A stretch of DNA of 64,000 bases from PALSA-610 sp038239145 (GTDB lineage Bacteria > Actinomycetota > Acidimicrobiia > IMCC26256 > PALSA-610), in contig JBBSFB010000002.1 of NCBI GenBank assembly GCA_038239145.1, positions 62,001 to 126,000 of the forward strand, given 5' to 3'. Positions 24,834-32,494 of this stretch are shown piece after piece; positions within the stretch are counted from its first letter, which is position 1, and the number at the start of each line of letters is the position of its first letter. The notes beneath the pieces were generated by a model. It worked only from the letters and a program-made list of their open reading frames with translations, was not told where the DNA came from and ran no database searches. The position numbers and the translations under genes were made by a program.

Positions 24834-25555
24834 TGCGTGTTCACCACTCTCATCGTCTCCACCGCGCACCCCTCGGGCAGCCCGGCCAGTTGCGCATTGG
24901 CGCTCGTCCAGCTTCGCACCATCGTGTTGGTGGCGTCCGGATCGGGCAGCTGGCTCTTGTGCGAGAGGAGTGCCTCGATCTTGCGGTCGACCGCGGTCGT
25001 GATATCGACGTAGTGCGTCGCGCCGTCGATGCCGCCGCCGATCCACAACGCAGGAACGGTCCACGGCTCGAGCCCTTCCGCTTCGAGCTCGGGGTGCGCC
25101 CATCGGTTCCGGGCGTCGGGGTACACCGCGCATGTCGTCGCCTCGCCCGTCGCAAGATGATCGGGATGGCCCGCGTAGATGCGGTCCCAGTTCCGGTCGG
25201 GCGACTGCGACATGACTCGGTCCGGTTGCACCGAGCGGATCACTCGGCTGATGTCACAACGGAGCTGGAGCGTCGGCTCGACCCGGCCGTCCGGATAGCC
25301 CAGGAAGTGCAGCTCGTGCACCCCGACGATCGCGGCGGCGGCGCGCTGCTCGTCCCGGCGGAGCGGCGCCATCTCGTCCCGGGGGGTTCCCGTCTCGGCC
25401 CCGCCCGCGTCGCCGTCTGTGACGAGGCAGTAGACGACGTCGATCCCCGCATCGGTCATCACCGCGACCGACCCGGCCCACCCGAAGTCGATGTCGTCGG
25501 GATGCGCCACCACTGCGAGAACTCGCTTCACGCCGGTCAGGTCGAGCTCTTCCAT
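24830..25555 (-). CDS. PIG-L/LmbE-family deacetylase
   Basis: A 241-aa zinc-dependent deacetylase. The motif AHPDDIDFGWAG is near residues 17-28 and the third ligand lies in YAGHPDHLATGEA. It also has the FLGYPDG motif seen in many N-acetylglucosaminyl deacetylases. It probably removes an acetyl group from an N-acetyl amino sugar or related amide, which would expose a free amine. The ATG at 25555 gives MEELDLTGVKRVLAV. It is the first gene of an operon with the amine oxidase (four-base overlap), so an amine released here could be the oxidase substrate (inference). Confidence 0.83.
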   Translation of the reverse strand: MEELDLTGVKRVLAVVAHPDDIDFGWAGSVAVMTDAGIDVVYCLVTDGDAGGAETGTPRDEMAPLRRDEQRAAAAIVGVHELHFLGYPDGRVEPTLQLRCDISRVIRSVQPDRVMSQSPDRNWDRIYAGHPDHLATGEATTCAVYPDARNRWAHPELEAEGLEPWTVPALWIGGGIDGATHYVDITTAVDRKIEALLSHKSQLPDPDATNTMVRSWTSANAQLAGLPEGCAVETMRVVNTQ

Positions 25556-25649
25556 GTCGTTGCTCCGTTTCGGGTGCTCGTTGGACCGCCGGTGGTCGCG
25601 CGCGTTTGCAGCGCTTCGACCCGCAGGCTCGTGCGCGACGCTAGTGGTC

Positions 25650-26213
25650 GTGACGACCTCTCCCTTCTCCTCCCGCGAGCTGGTCGGATTGCTCGCCGAC
25701 GACGACCGGCGGGCCGCGTTTGCGGCGCTCGTGCTCGGCGCGGCCGACCTCGCGTCGGTACGCCTCCGGTCGGGCCTCGAGCTCCGCGCCGCGGCCAAGG
25801 CCGTGCAACGACTCGTCGACGTCGGCCTCGTCGCCCAGGGCGATGACGGAACGCTTCACCTGCTGGGCGAGGCTTTCGCGCTCGCGGCGCGGGCCGAGGC
25901 CGAGCTCGCACCGCGGAACGCCGAGCACGACGACAAACCCGCCGAGGTTGCGCGCGTGCTACGAGTCTTCGTCCGCGACGGTCGGCTCACGTCGATCCCG
26001 ACCGTACATTCCAAACGCCTGATCGTGCTCGACTGGCTTGCGCAACGTTTCGAACCGGGGCGTCGCTATCCCGAGACGACCGTCAACCTGATCATCGCGC
26101 AGGTGCACCACGACACCGCCGCGCTGCGTCGCTACCTCGTCGACGACGACTTCTTGACGCGCGAGCACGGCGAGTACTGGAGGACGGGCGGGAATTACTC
26201 CCCGCCGGACTGA
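25650..26213 (+). CDS. DUF2087-domain protein
   Basis: A 187-aa protein with an ArsR-like winged-helix-like N-terminus (DDRRAAFAALVLGAADLASV) and a C-terminal DUF2087 domain recognisable from VLDWLAQRFEPGRRYPE, RRYLVDDDFLTREHGEYWR. The combination suggests a DNA-binding regulator, but the ligand and target are unknown. GTG codons at 25644 and 25650 are both possible starts. Its last 19 bases overlap the convergent epimerase gene. The divergent neighbour 95 bases upstream is the deacetylase-amine oxidase-surE operon, which it could control. Confidence 0.72.
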   Translation: MTTSPFSSRELVGLLADDDRRAAFAALVLGAADLASVRLRSGLELRAAAKAVQRLVDVGLVAQGDDGTLHLLGEAFALAARAEAELAPRNAEHDDKPAEVARVLRVFVRDGRLTSIPTVHSKRLIVLDWLAQRFEPGRRYPETTVNLIIAQVHHDTAALRRYLVDDDFLTREHGEYWRTGGNYSPPD

Positions 26214-27109
26214 GCCGCGACCATCCGCCGAATCCCGTCCTTCCAAGCGACGGTCGTCGGCCCTGCGAGCGCCCGGCGCTTGGTGTTGTCGGTCGGGATC
26301 CCACCGATGGTGTGCTCGGTGCGGTCGAACTGTGGCTCGACTCCGACGAGCTCGCCCATGTACTCGCACCACGCTTCGATGCTCGTCTCGTCGTCGCCAC
26401 CCCAATTGACGATCGTCGCCGGCACCGACGCCGCCCCCAGCATCGCGGGCAGGGTGGCCAGGATGTCGTCGTCGTGAATGGGATTGAACCGGCTTGGCCC
26501 GTCGGGGTGGACGGGAACCGGGACACCGGCCTGCATCAACGCGAGATGGAACGCGGGCCACCCGCCGCCGTCGCCGTAGGGAACGTTGAGACGCGCGATC
26601 GTCGTGGGGACACCAAAGATCCGGCACGTCGTGCGCACAACCGCCTCCGCCGCGATCTTGGAGATGCTGTACGTCGGCATCATCACTCGATGGTTGTCGC
26701 CGAGCGGATCGGTTTCGAGCTGCGGTAAGCCGTCGGCGGCCTCGTAGACACCCGTCGACGAACAATGCAGGAAGGCGCGTGCACCCCGGCAGTGCGCCAT
26801 CAGGAGGCCGACCGACTCGGCGTTCCCGGCCAGGTCGACGTCCCACTTGTTGCTCTTCACCACGCCGAAGTTGCACACGTAGTCGACGTCGTCGGGGACG
26901 TCGTCGAAGAAACCGCGTGCGAGGTCGACGGCGATGCACTCGACGCCGGCCGCTTCGAGGCGACTCCGCGCGCCCGCGTCCTTGAACCGGGCGATCGCGA
27001 CGACGTGGTTGGCCGCGGCCAGACCGAGTGCGACCGGGAGCGCAACCTGTCCCGTCGCGCCGGTCACGAGGATCCGGGCGTCGCGCAGCTCGACGGGGTT
27101 CGGCGTCAC
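26195..27109 (-). CDS. NAD-dependent epimerase/dehydratase-family protein
   Basis: A 304-aa extended SDR. The NAD motif VTGATGQVALP is near residues 11-21, the catalytic Ser is in LHCSSTGVYEA, and Tyr-Lys is in PTYSISKIAAEA. IHDDDILATLPAML and VNWGGDDETSIEAW resemble nucleotide-sugar or nucleoside-diphosphate epimerases. It would act on a sugar or steroid substrate; the exact substrate is unclear. The GTG at 27109 makes a GTGA overlap with the mycothiol-type isomerase stop. Its end overlaps the DUF2087 gene on the opposite strand by 19 bases. Confidence 0.8.
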   Translation of the reverse strand: MTPNPVELRDARILVTGATGQVALPVALGLAAANHVVAIARFKDAGARSRLEAAGVECIAVDLARGFFDDVPDDVDYVCNFGVVKSNKWDVDLAGNAESVGLLMAHCRGARAFLHCSSTGVYEAADGLPQLETDPLGDNHRVMMPTYSISKIAAEAVVRTTCRIFGVPTTIARLNVPYGDGGGWPAFHLALMQAGVPVPVHPDGPSRFNPIHDDDILATLPAMLGAASVPATIVNWGGDDETSIEAWCEYMGELVGVEPQFDRTEHTIGGIPTDNTKRRALAGPTTVAWKDGIRRMVAAQSGGE

Positions 27110-27810
27110 GGTGTCGCCGACAACGTCGCCGCGACCTCGTCGTCGACGCCGGAACCCTCGGGAAGTCGCGCCGCGACTGCCAGGACGAACTGCTCGTCGG
27201 TGAGCTCCATGTCCACCCCATCTCCTCTGATGTGCGTGATCCCTTCCCGCGACTCGATCGAGAACGTGGGCTTTAACTCCTTGATGGCGAACCGGCTGAA
27301 TCGCGTCTGCCACTCCAACCTCGCCGCCGACTCGGCGGCCGACACCGGGACACCCACGTCGTCGGCGTGCGTGGCGAGCTCGAACGCAAGGTGGAACGCC
27401 TGCCACCGCGCCGGATAGGGGCCGACGCTGCTGTCGACATCGGATCCGTCGCGGGCGCGAAACGCGGCCCGGGTCTGTGCGTTGCGTGTACGCCAGGCGT
27501 CGAGGAGCTCGGGCGGGGTCAGTCCGTCGAGCTCCCGGAGACCGATCTCGTTGGCCGACGCCAGGTCGACCGCACCTTTCGCGCCCACGACCTCGAGGAA
27601 CGCCGGCACGTCACCGTCGAGGCACGCCTGGTTGTAGTCCTCGCTCGCCGTGAGATGGGCGAGGAGATCGCGCGTCGTCCAGCCCTCGCACCGGGTCGGG
27701 CGCTCCCAGTCGTCGGCGCCGACCGTTTCGAAAAAGGACTCGAGGCGGGTCGCTTCGGCCGCCATCAGCTCGAAGGGATCGAGCCCGGCCACGTCGCTGT
27801 CGTCGACCAT
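27106..27810 (-). CDS. maleylpyruvate isomerase N-terminal-domain, mycothiol-type protein
   Basis: A 234-aa protein of the mycothiol-dependent enzyme type. The four-helix DinB-like domain (about residues 10-160) holds the metal His residues in CEGWTTRDLLAHLTASE and in FHLAFELATHADDVG. A C-terminal SCP2-like domain follows (about 180-234). Such proteins use mycothiol to isomerise or detoxify electrophilic compounds. It is translated with the epimerase through a four-base overlap, which hints at a joint pathway. The start was chosen at Met 27810; a longer version from 27849 has a poor-looking N-terminus. Confidence 0.8.
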   Translation of the reverse strand: MVDDSDVAGLDPFELMAAEATRLESFFETVGADDWERPTRCEGWTTRDLLAHLTASEDYNQACLDGDVPAFLEVVGAKGAVDLASANEIGLRELDGLTPPELLDAWRTRNAQTRAAFRARDGSDVDSSVGPYPARWQAFHLAFELATHADDVGVPVSAAESAARLEWQTRFSRFAIKELKPTFSIESREGITHIRGDGVDMELTDEQFVLAVAARLPEGSGVDDEVAATLSATP

Positions 27811-27864
27811 CCCGGCACCGTAACCCGCCCGTCGGCCCGACGGAAGCACGTCGACGACGACGGG

Positions 27865-29355
27865 TTACGGGAGGCCGGCGCGCGAATCGTCGCGACACGT
27901 CGCGCCACTGCGGGCGCCGATGTTGCGCAGCTTCGTGGTCTCGAGTGCGGTTGGTTCGTGGTCGGCGAGGCTCCGCACGAGCGCCTCGGCGCCCGGAGTC
28001 GCGATCGCGATGCGCGCGACGCATCGGGCGAAGACCGCGGTCGCCTGGCCTTGCGCGGCTGCGACCGTGATGCTCGAGCTGAACTCGAGCACGTCGATCA
28101 TCTCGTGGAACCGCGGCGACGAGGGTTCGGGCGCGCGCTTCCCCGGGTCACACACCGTGAAGCCGACGAGATCGCCGGCCGCATCGAGCGAGGTCCGCGC
28201 CCGCCCCTTAGCCCACACCTGGATCGCCTCGAGGAGCGGTTGGCGACTGGACGCGTCGGCAGGAGCCACGGCGACCCGGTAGCAGACGATGCCCTTGCTC
28301 GCGAAGGACACCGCCCGGCCCCCACCGACGAGATTCGCGACGCGCAGCGCGCGCGCCGGATCAATGCGGAGGGCCAAGGTGAGATACATCTCGAACGGCC
28401 CGAACGACTCGGGATCCCCGACATCCGCGGCACCGGCCGAGGGTGCGGGCATGGCGACGAGGACCGGCGGGTCGACGTCTCCGGTCGACGTGAAGACCTC
28501 GGTCGACGGTGTGGGTCCGGTGAGGGCATCGTTGACCGCGCCGTTGCCGCCCGACTGGAGCAGCACCCGGATCGTCGGCGGCCCGAACTCGTACGGCGCA
28601 CCGAAGAGCAGGTGGACGAGGTCCGGAACGCCGGCGGTCTCGTTGCCGACCCGGCCGCTCTCGGCCTTGTTCTCACGGTCGTACTCGGCCTGGTCTGCAG
28701 TCGAGAGTTGCTTGAGGTAGTCGTCCTGGATCCGGACCGCATCGCCCTCCACGAGCGCGCGCAGCGCGCCCGCGTCCCCGGTGTGGGAATCGTCCGCCCG
28801 CTTCTGGACCTTCGTGAGATCGAAGTGCTGGTCCTGGAGCACGTGCGTCAGCTCGTGCGCGATCGTCACGCGGTGCTGGACGTCGAGGGTCGAGCCCCGC
28901 ACGATGATGTTCTTTTGGACCGGGTCGTAGTACGCGAGCACGCCCGACGACTCGTCGGTCGCGAACGCCTTGCCCAGATCATCTTTGCCGCCGACGAGAC
29001 CGAGCGCGCGGAAGACCGACTCCTCCCGCGCCGTTTTGGCCTTCGCGGCGCTACTCGTGTCGTCGTTCGATCCGAGCCGGTTCTCGAAGTCGTTCGGTGC
29101 GAGATACTCGATCGCGACGGGATGCGCGAAGTCGAGACCGCGCAGCTGGGCGACCTTCGCGGCGATCGGCGCGACCTGCGGGTCCCACTTCTTCGGATAC
29201 CACGACTGGGAGGCGTTCACCGCGACGAATGTGCTCCCCGCCGCGGCCGACAAGAGTGCCGCGAACACCGCGATTGCGATCGACCGGCTCAACGTGCCGG
29301 TCGGGCGCGGCGAGCCCATCTCCCGTGCCGGGTCGTCGAACCCGTCTCCGTACAT
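27865..29355 (-). CDS. membrane-anchored putative zinc metallopeptidase (HELTH motif)
   Basis: A 496-aa protein with a single N-terminal membrane segment (SIAIAVFAALLSAAAGSTFV, about residues 25-44) and a large extracytoplasmic domain. VTIAHELTHVLQDQHFDL carries an HExxH zinc site, and GDAGALRALVEGDAVRIQDDY downstream offers a plausible glutamate third ligand, so this looks like an active metallopeptidase. The function is unknown and I know no named family with confidence. The ATG at 29355 is chosen; a purine-rich stretch lies about 20 bases upstream, farther than usual. It is divergent from a cytochrome P450 gene. Confidence 0.65.
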   Translation of the reverse strand: MYGDGFDDPAREMGSPRPTGTLSRSIAIAVFAALLSAAAGSTFVAVNASQSWYPKKWDPQVAPIAAKVAQLRGLDFAHPVAIEYLAPNDFENRLGSNDDTSSAAKAKTAREESVFRALGLVGGKDDLGKAFATDESSGVLAYYDPVQKNIIVRGSTLDVQHRVTIAHELTHVLQDQHFDLTKVQKRADDSHTGDAGALRALVEGDAVRIQDDYLKQLSTADQAEYDRENKAESGRVGNETAGVPDLVHLLFGAPYEFGPPTIRVLLQSGGNGAVNDALTGPTPSTEVFTSTGDVDPPVLVAMPAPSAGAADVGDPESFGPFEMYLTLALRIDPARALRVANLVGGGRAVSFASKGIVCYRVAVAPADASSRQPLLEAIQVWAKGRARTSLDAAGDLVGFTVCDPGKRAPEPSSPRFHEMIDVLEFSSSITVAAAQGQATAVFARCVARIAIATPGAEALVRSLADHEPTALETTKLRNIGARSGATCRDDSRAGLP

Positions 29356-29450
29356 GGAGTTCTCATCGACGGCACCAACTCCCTTCCTGAGAGCATCATG
29401 ACCTCGCCGCACCCAGAGGCCGGTCGGCGGCCGCTCGGTAGCATGCCGCC

Positions 29451-30653
29451 GTGTTCGATCCCTTCGATCCGGCCCAGTCCCGAGACGCGTGGGACCTGCT
29501 CCGGGAGCTGCGCAACGCCGGTCCCCTCGCCACTGTCGCCGGGGATCTGCGCTATGTCACGCGCCACGCCGAAGCCCGTGCCGTGCTCCGCGACAACGAG
29601 ACCTTCTCCAACGCATCGGGTCTCAAGGCGCCGGGCGTCGACATCCCGAGCGAAGATCGGCTCCTCGGGGAGCTGGACCCGCCCCGCCACACCGCGGTCC
29701 GGCGCGTGATGGTCACGGCCATGACCCCGAAGGTCGTGCACGCCGCGGAACCGTTCATCGAGACGACGGCAGCCACGTTGCTGGACGCGCTGCCCCGAGA
29801 GCGATTCGACCTCGTCGCGTCGTACACGGGAGTGCTGCCGAACCGGGTCACCGTCTATCTGCTCGGGTTCGATCCCGCCGACTCCGACCAGCTTGCACGG
29901 TGGGCCAGGGAATTGATGGAGAGCACGTTCCCGCTGCTCAACCGCACCGAGCGGGGGGTGGGCTTTGCGGCCGCGTTCCCGGATTTCGCGGGCTACATCG
30001 ACGCGCGGATCGCGGAGCGCTGGGCTCAACTCGCCGCCGGCGAGGATCGCGACGACGTGCTCGCGCGTCTGCTCCGCCTGCAGGTCGACGACGAGCCGCT
30101 TCCGCCCCAGCAGTTGCGGGCGCTGGTGCGCAACCTCATCACCGGCGGCCTCACCACGACCAGCCAGCTGCTCGGCAACCTGCTGTACGAGATCGTCTCC
30201 CGACCCGAGCTCGAAGCCGCCCTGCGCGATGATCGCGCGCTCTTGACGACCACCATCGAAGAGAGCTTGCGGCTCTCGCCGCCCCTGCTGATCCTGGCAC
30301 GCGGGTGCGTGCGCGAGACGGAGATCGCGGGCTGCCCGGTGCACGCGGGTGAGCGCGTGGTCATCGGCGCCGCCTCGGCGAACCGCGATGAACGCGTGTT
30401 CACCGACGCCGAGGAGTTCCACGCCGATCGAGAGAACGCCGATCAGCACCTCACCTTCGGCTACGGCCCCCACGTGTGCCCGGGCGCAACCCTCGCTCGT
30501 GCCGTTGCGCGCATCGGCGTCGACGCGGTGCTCGATCACTTCCCGCCGGGCGAGCTCCGCCTCGAGCCGGATTTCGTCTTCGAACAGGTGCCGACGTACT
30601 TCGAACACGGGCCCCGCCGGCTTCTTGTCGTTCGCGCGCCCCAACCGGGCTAA
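29451..30653 (+). CDS. cytochrome P450
   Basis: A 400-aa bacterial class I P450. The I-helix is ITGGLTTTSQ, the ExxR motif is EESLR, and the heme-binding loop FGYGPHVCPGATLAR places the thiolate ligand at Cys 343. The N-terminal portion ends the usual A-B helices with FSNASGLKAPG. The length and absence of a membrane anchor indicate a soluble monooxygenase that needs a ferredoxin partner, none of which is encoded nearby. The start is a GTG. The last bases of the gene overlap the stop of the convergent M15-type peptidase gene (shared bases 30650-30653). The substrate is unknown. Confidence 0.9.
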   Translation: MFDPFDPAQSRDAWDLLRELRNAGPLATVAGDLRYVTRHAEARAVLRDNETFSNASGLKAPGVDIPSEDRLLGELDPPRHTAVRRVMVTAMTPKVVHAAEPFIETTAATLLDALPRERFDLVASYTGVLPNRVTVYLLGFDPADSDQLARWARELMESTFPLLNRTERGVGFAAAFPDFAGYIDARIAERWAQLAAGEDRDDVLARLLRLQVDDEPLPPQQLRALVRNLITGGLTTTSQLLGNLLYEIVSRPELEAALRDDRALLTTTIEESLRLSPPLLILARGCVRETEIAGCPVHAGERVVIGAASANRDERVFTDAEEFHADRENADQHLTFGYGPHVCPGATLARAVARIGVDAVLDHFPPGELRLEPDFVFEQVPTYFEHGPRRLLVVRAPQPG

Positions 30654-32014
30654 GCGTGCGCGTCGCCGAACCCGAAGACCTCACGGTCGGCGAGCTCGAG
30701 CCAGTAACCGTGGCCGGTTCGGGTCGGAACCATCCCCACCGCGGGTGACGGGATCCGCAACGACGCGAGCGAACCGGCGAAGCGTGCGTCACCGAAGGCG
30801 AATATCCCTCCGTCGGCCGCGACCATCCAATATCCCTTACCCGTAGGCGTGCCCGCCATCCCGACGATGGGCGAGTTCAGGTGGATGTTCCCGGTCGAGC
30901 CGTAAAAGTGCGCGTCGCCGTAGCTGAAGACACCCCCGTCGCTCGCGACGAGCCAGTAGCCCTTGCCGCTTGCGGTCGGAGCCATGCCGTCGACGGGTGA
31001 GTTCAGGTGCATCGCGCCGGTCGAGCCGTAGAAGTGCGCGTCACCGAACGTGAACACGCCGCCGTCCCACGCCAACAGCCAGTATCCGTGACCCGAAGTT
31101 GACGGTGTGATCGCATTCACCGGCTGGGTCAGACGCAGGTTCCCGCACGAGCCGTAGAAGTGCGCGTCGCCCAAGCTGAAGACGCCGCCGTCGGCGCCCA
31201 CCATCCAATAACCCCCGCGATCGTGCGTGTCGGCGGCCCCGACCATGACCCAGCTGATGTGCGTCGCGGCTGGCGAGCCGCGGTTCACGAAGTTGCCGTG
31301 CGGCTCGATGCCACCGAGACCGTCGACCGTCGCGTACCCCTTGTCGTCGGCGCTCGGCAGCAGTGCGACGGCGTCGCCCCGGATCGTCGACGCGCCGAGA
31401 TTGCCGCCGTCGCCGACCCACTCCCAGTGCCACGGCTCGGGGCAGGTGCTCCCGCCCGGTTCCGCGAACGCGGGATGGTTCCAGCCGAGCGATCCGGCGA
31501 TCTGCTTCATGATCGCGTAGCCCCGGCTCCCGAACGTGAGCGACTGCCCGGCGTCGGTGAGATCAGTGGCCTTGCCCCACCCGTGGTACGAGTGACCGAC
31601 GGGCGTGCCGTTCGCCGCGGTGCCGACTGTCGCGACGCACGCGGGATTGTTGCCGGGTTGGTTCGCTTGATTCGCGAACTTCACCTCGTCCGAGAGCGGT
31701 CGGTAGCACTGGTCGGCGCCGAGCGCGTCGTTCACCTCGCGGGCCATCGCGAAGATGCGGGCCAGGCTCGGTCCGGCTTCACGTGCGGTCACGCAACTCG
31801 GCGCGACGTTGACGAGTCGCGACACCGGAACGACTCCGTTGACCGCGCCGGCCAACGGAGTTGGTCGGTTGTTCGGATTGATCGGGCTCGCTGCACCGGC
31901 AGTGGTGACACCGCACAACGCGAAACCGATTGCGACACCCGTGACCAAGGTCGCCGACCGGCGAGGGGAGATGCGCACGCGCGCATTCAACCAGGGAAAC
32001 TCAGTGCGCGTCAC
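30650..32014 (-). CDS. secreted M15-type D-alanyl-D-alanine carboxypeptidase with C-terminal GDAHFYGS repeats
   Basis: A 454-aa exported protein. The N-terminus has a signal-peptide-like segment (SATLVTGVAIGFALCGVTTAGA, about 20-42). A M15B/VanY-like catalytic domain follows, with SYHGWGKATDL (zinc His and Asp) and EPWHWEWV (Glu and His) near residues 145-195. From about residue 265 to the end are four to five tandem repeats of 42 aa (GYWxVAxDGGVFxFGDAHFYGS), a beta-rich propeller-like module common in secreted proteins. The predicted role is trimming peptidoglycan stem peptides at the cell surface. The GTG at 32014 has a weak AGGT site; GTG at 31978 is another candidate. Confidence 0.8.
   Translation of the reverse strand: MTRTEFPWLNARVRISPRRSATLVTGVAIGFALCGVTTAGAASPINPNNRPTPLAGAVNGVVPVSRLVNVAPSCVTAREAGPSLARIFAMAREVNDALGADQCYRPLSDEVKFANQANQPGNNPACVATVGTAANGTPVGHSYHGWGKATDLTDAGQSLTFGSRGYAIMKQIAGSLGWNHPAFAEPGGSTCPEPWHWEWVGDGGNLGASTIRGDAVALLPSADDKGYATVDGLGGIEPHGNFVNRGSPAATHISWVMVGAADTHDRGGYWMVGADGGVFSLGDAHFYGSCGNLRLTQPVNAITPSTSGHGYWLLAWDGGVFTFGDAHFYGSTGAMHLNSPVDGMAPTASGKGYWLVASDGGVFSYGDAHFYGSTGNIHLNSPIVGMAGTPTGKGYWMVAADGGIFAFGDARFAGSLASLRIPSPAVGMVPTRTGHGYWLELADREVFGFGDAHA
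30653..31213. repeat. tandem 126-base repeat inside the M15-type peptidase gene
   Basis: The sequence gagccgta[ga]aagtgcgcgt recurs at 30897, 31023 and 31149, exactly 126 bases apart, encoding the 42-residue repeat that ends each unit with GDAHFYGS. A further degenerate copy lies at the 3' end of the gene near 30771. The repeat is coding and in frame, not a CRISPR. Confidence 0.85.
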
Positions 32015-32046
32015 GCACCGACCTTACGACCCGTTCGGTGAACGGG

Positions 32047-32454
32047 TCAGAAGAGCTTGGCGAAGTCGAAGGTGCGCCAGCGGACGGGCCGGAGCCGGAC
32101 CGTCAATGATTCGCTCGTACGTGGGTTGTTCTCGACGTACCACGCGCCCAGCTGGTCGCCGAGGTACCGCGCCGCCATTTCCAGCTCGTCGTGCGTCGCG
32201 GGCTCCAAGGTGACCGGCCCTTCGACGCTCACGTACTTGTACGGCACGGCCTCCGACTGCACGGTGAGCGACGCCCGACCCGCGGCTCGTAGGAGCACGG
32301 CTTTGCGGGCGGAGGCCTCGATGCCGACGAGCACCTCACCGTCGATGTAGAGGTACCAGATCGGCAACGCGTGTGGACCCCGACCGGGCTCGTCGACCGA
32401 GAGCACACCGACGTGCATACCCGCGAGGAACTCGTCGCGCTCGTCGTGGGTCAT
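32047..32454 (-). CDS. pyridoxamine 5'-phosphate oxidase-family (FMN-binding split barrel) protein
   Basis: A 135-aa split beta-barrel protein of the PPOX/F420-reductase superfamily. Typical strands are MHVGVLSVDEPGRGPHALPIWYLYIDGEVLVG and ASLTVQSEAVPYKYVSVEGPVTL. Members bind FMN, F420 or heme; the cofactor here is not evident. I chose the ATG at 32454 because the conserved fold begins just after it and a purine-rich AGGTGAG lies upstream; a GTG at 32502 would overlap the upstream MFS gene by eight bases. It follows the MFS exporter and may be co-transcribed with it. Confidence 0.75.
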   Translation of the reverse strand: MTHDERDEFLAGMHVGVLSVDEPGRGPHALPIWYLYIDGEVLVGIEASARKAVLLRAAGRASLTVQSEAVPYKYVSVEGPVTLEPATHDELEMAARYLGDQLGAWYVENNPRTSESLTVRLRPVRWRTFDFAKLF

Positions 32455-32494
32455 CGCCCCCGGGTCGCTCACCTGCGCACTCGCGTCGACCCGG

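Noticed and set aside
30653..31213. Regularly spaced repeats suggestive of a CRISPR array
   Set aside because: The period is exactly 126 bases, all in frame, encoding a 42-residue protein repeat; the units differ at synonymous-like positions and no spacers or cas genes are present.
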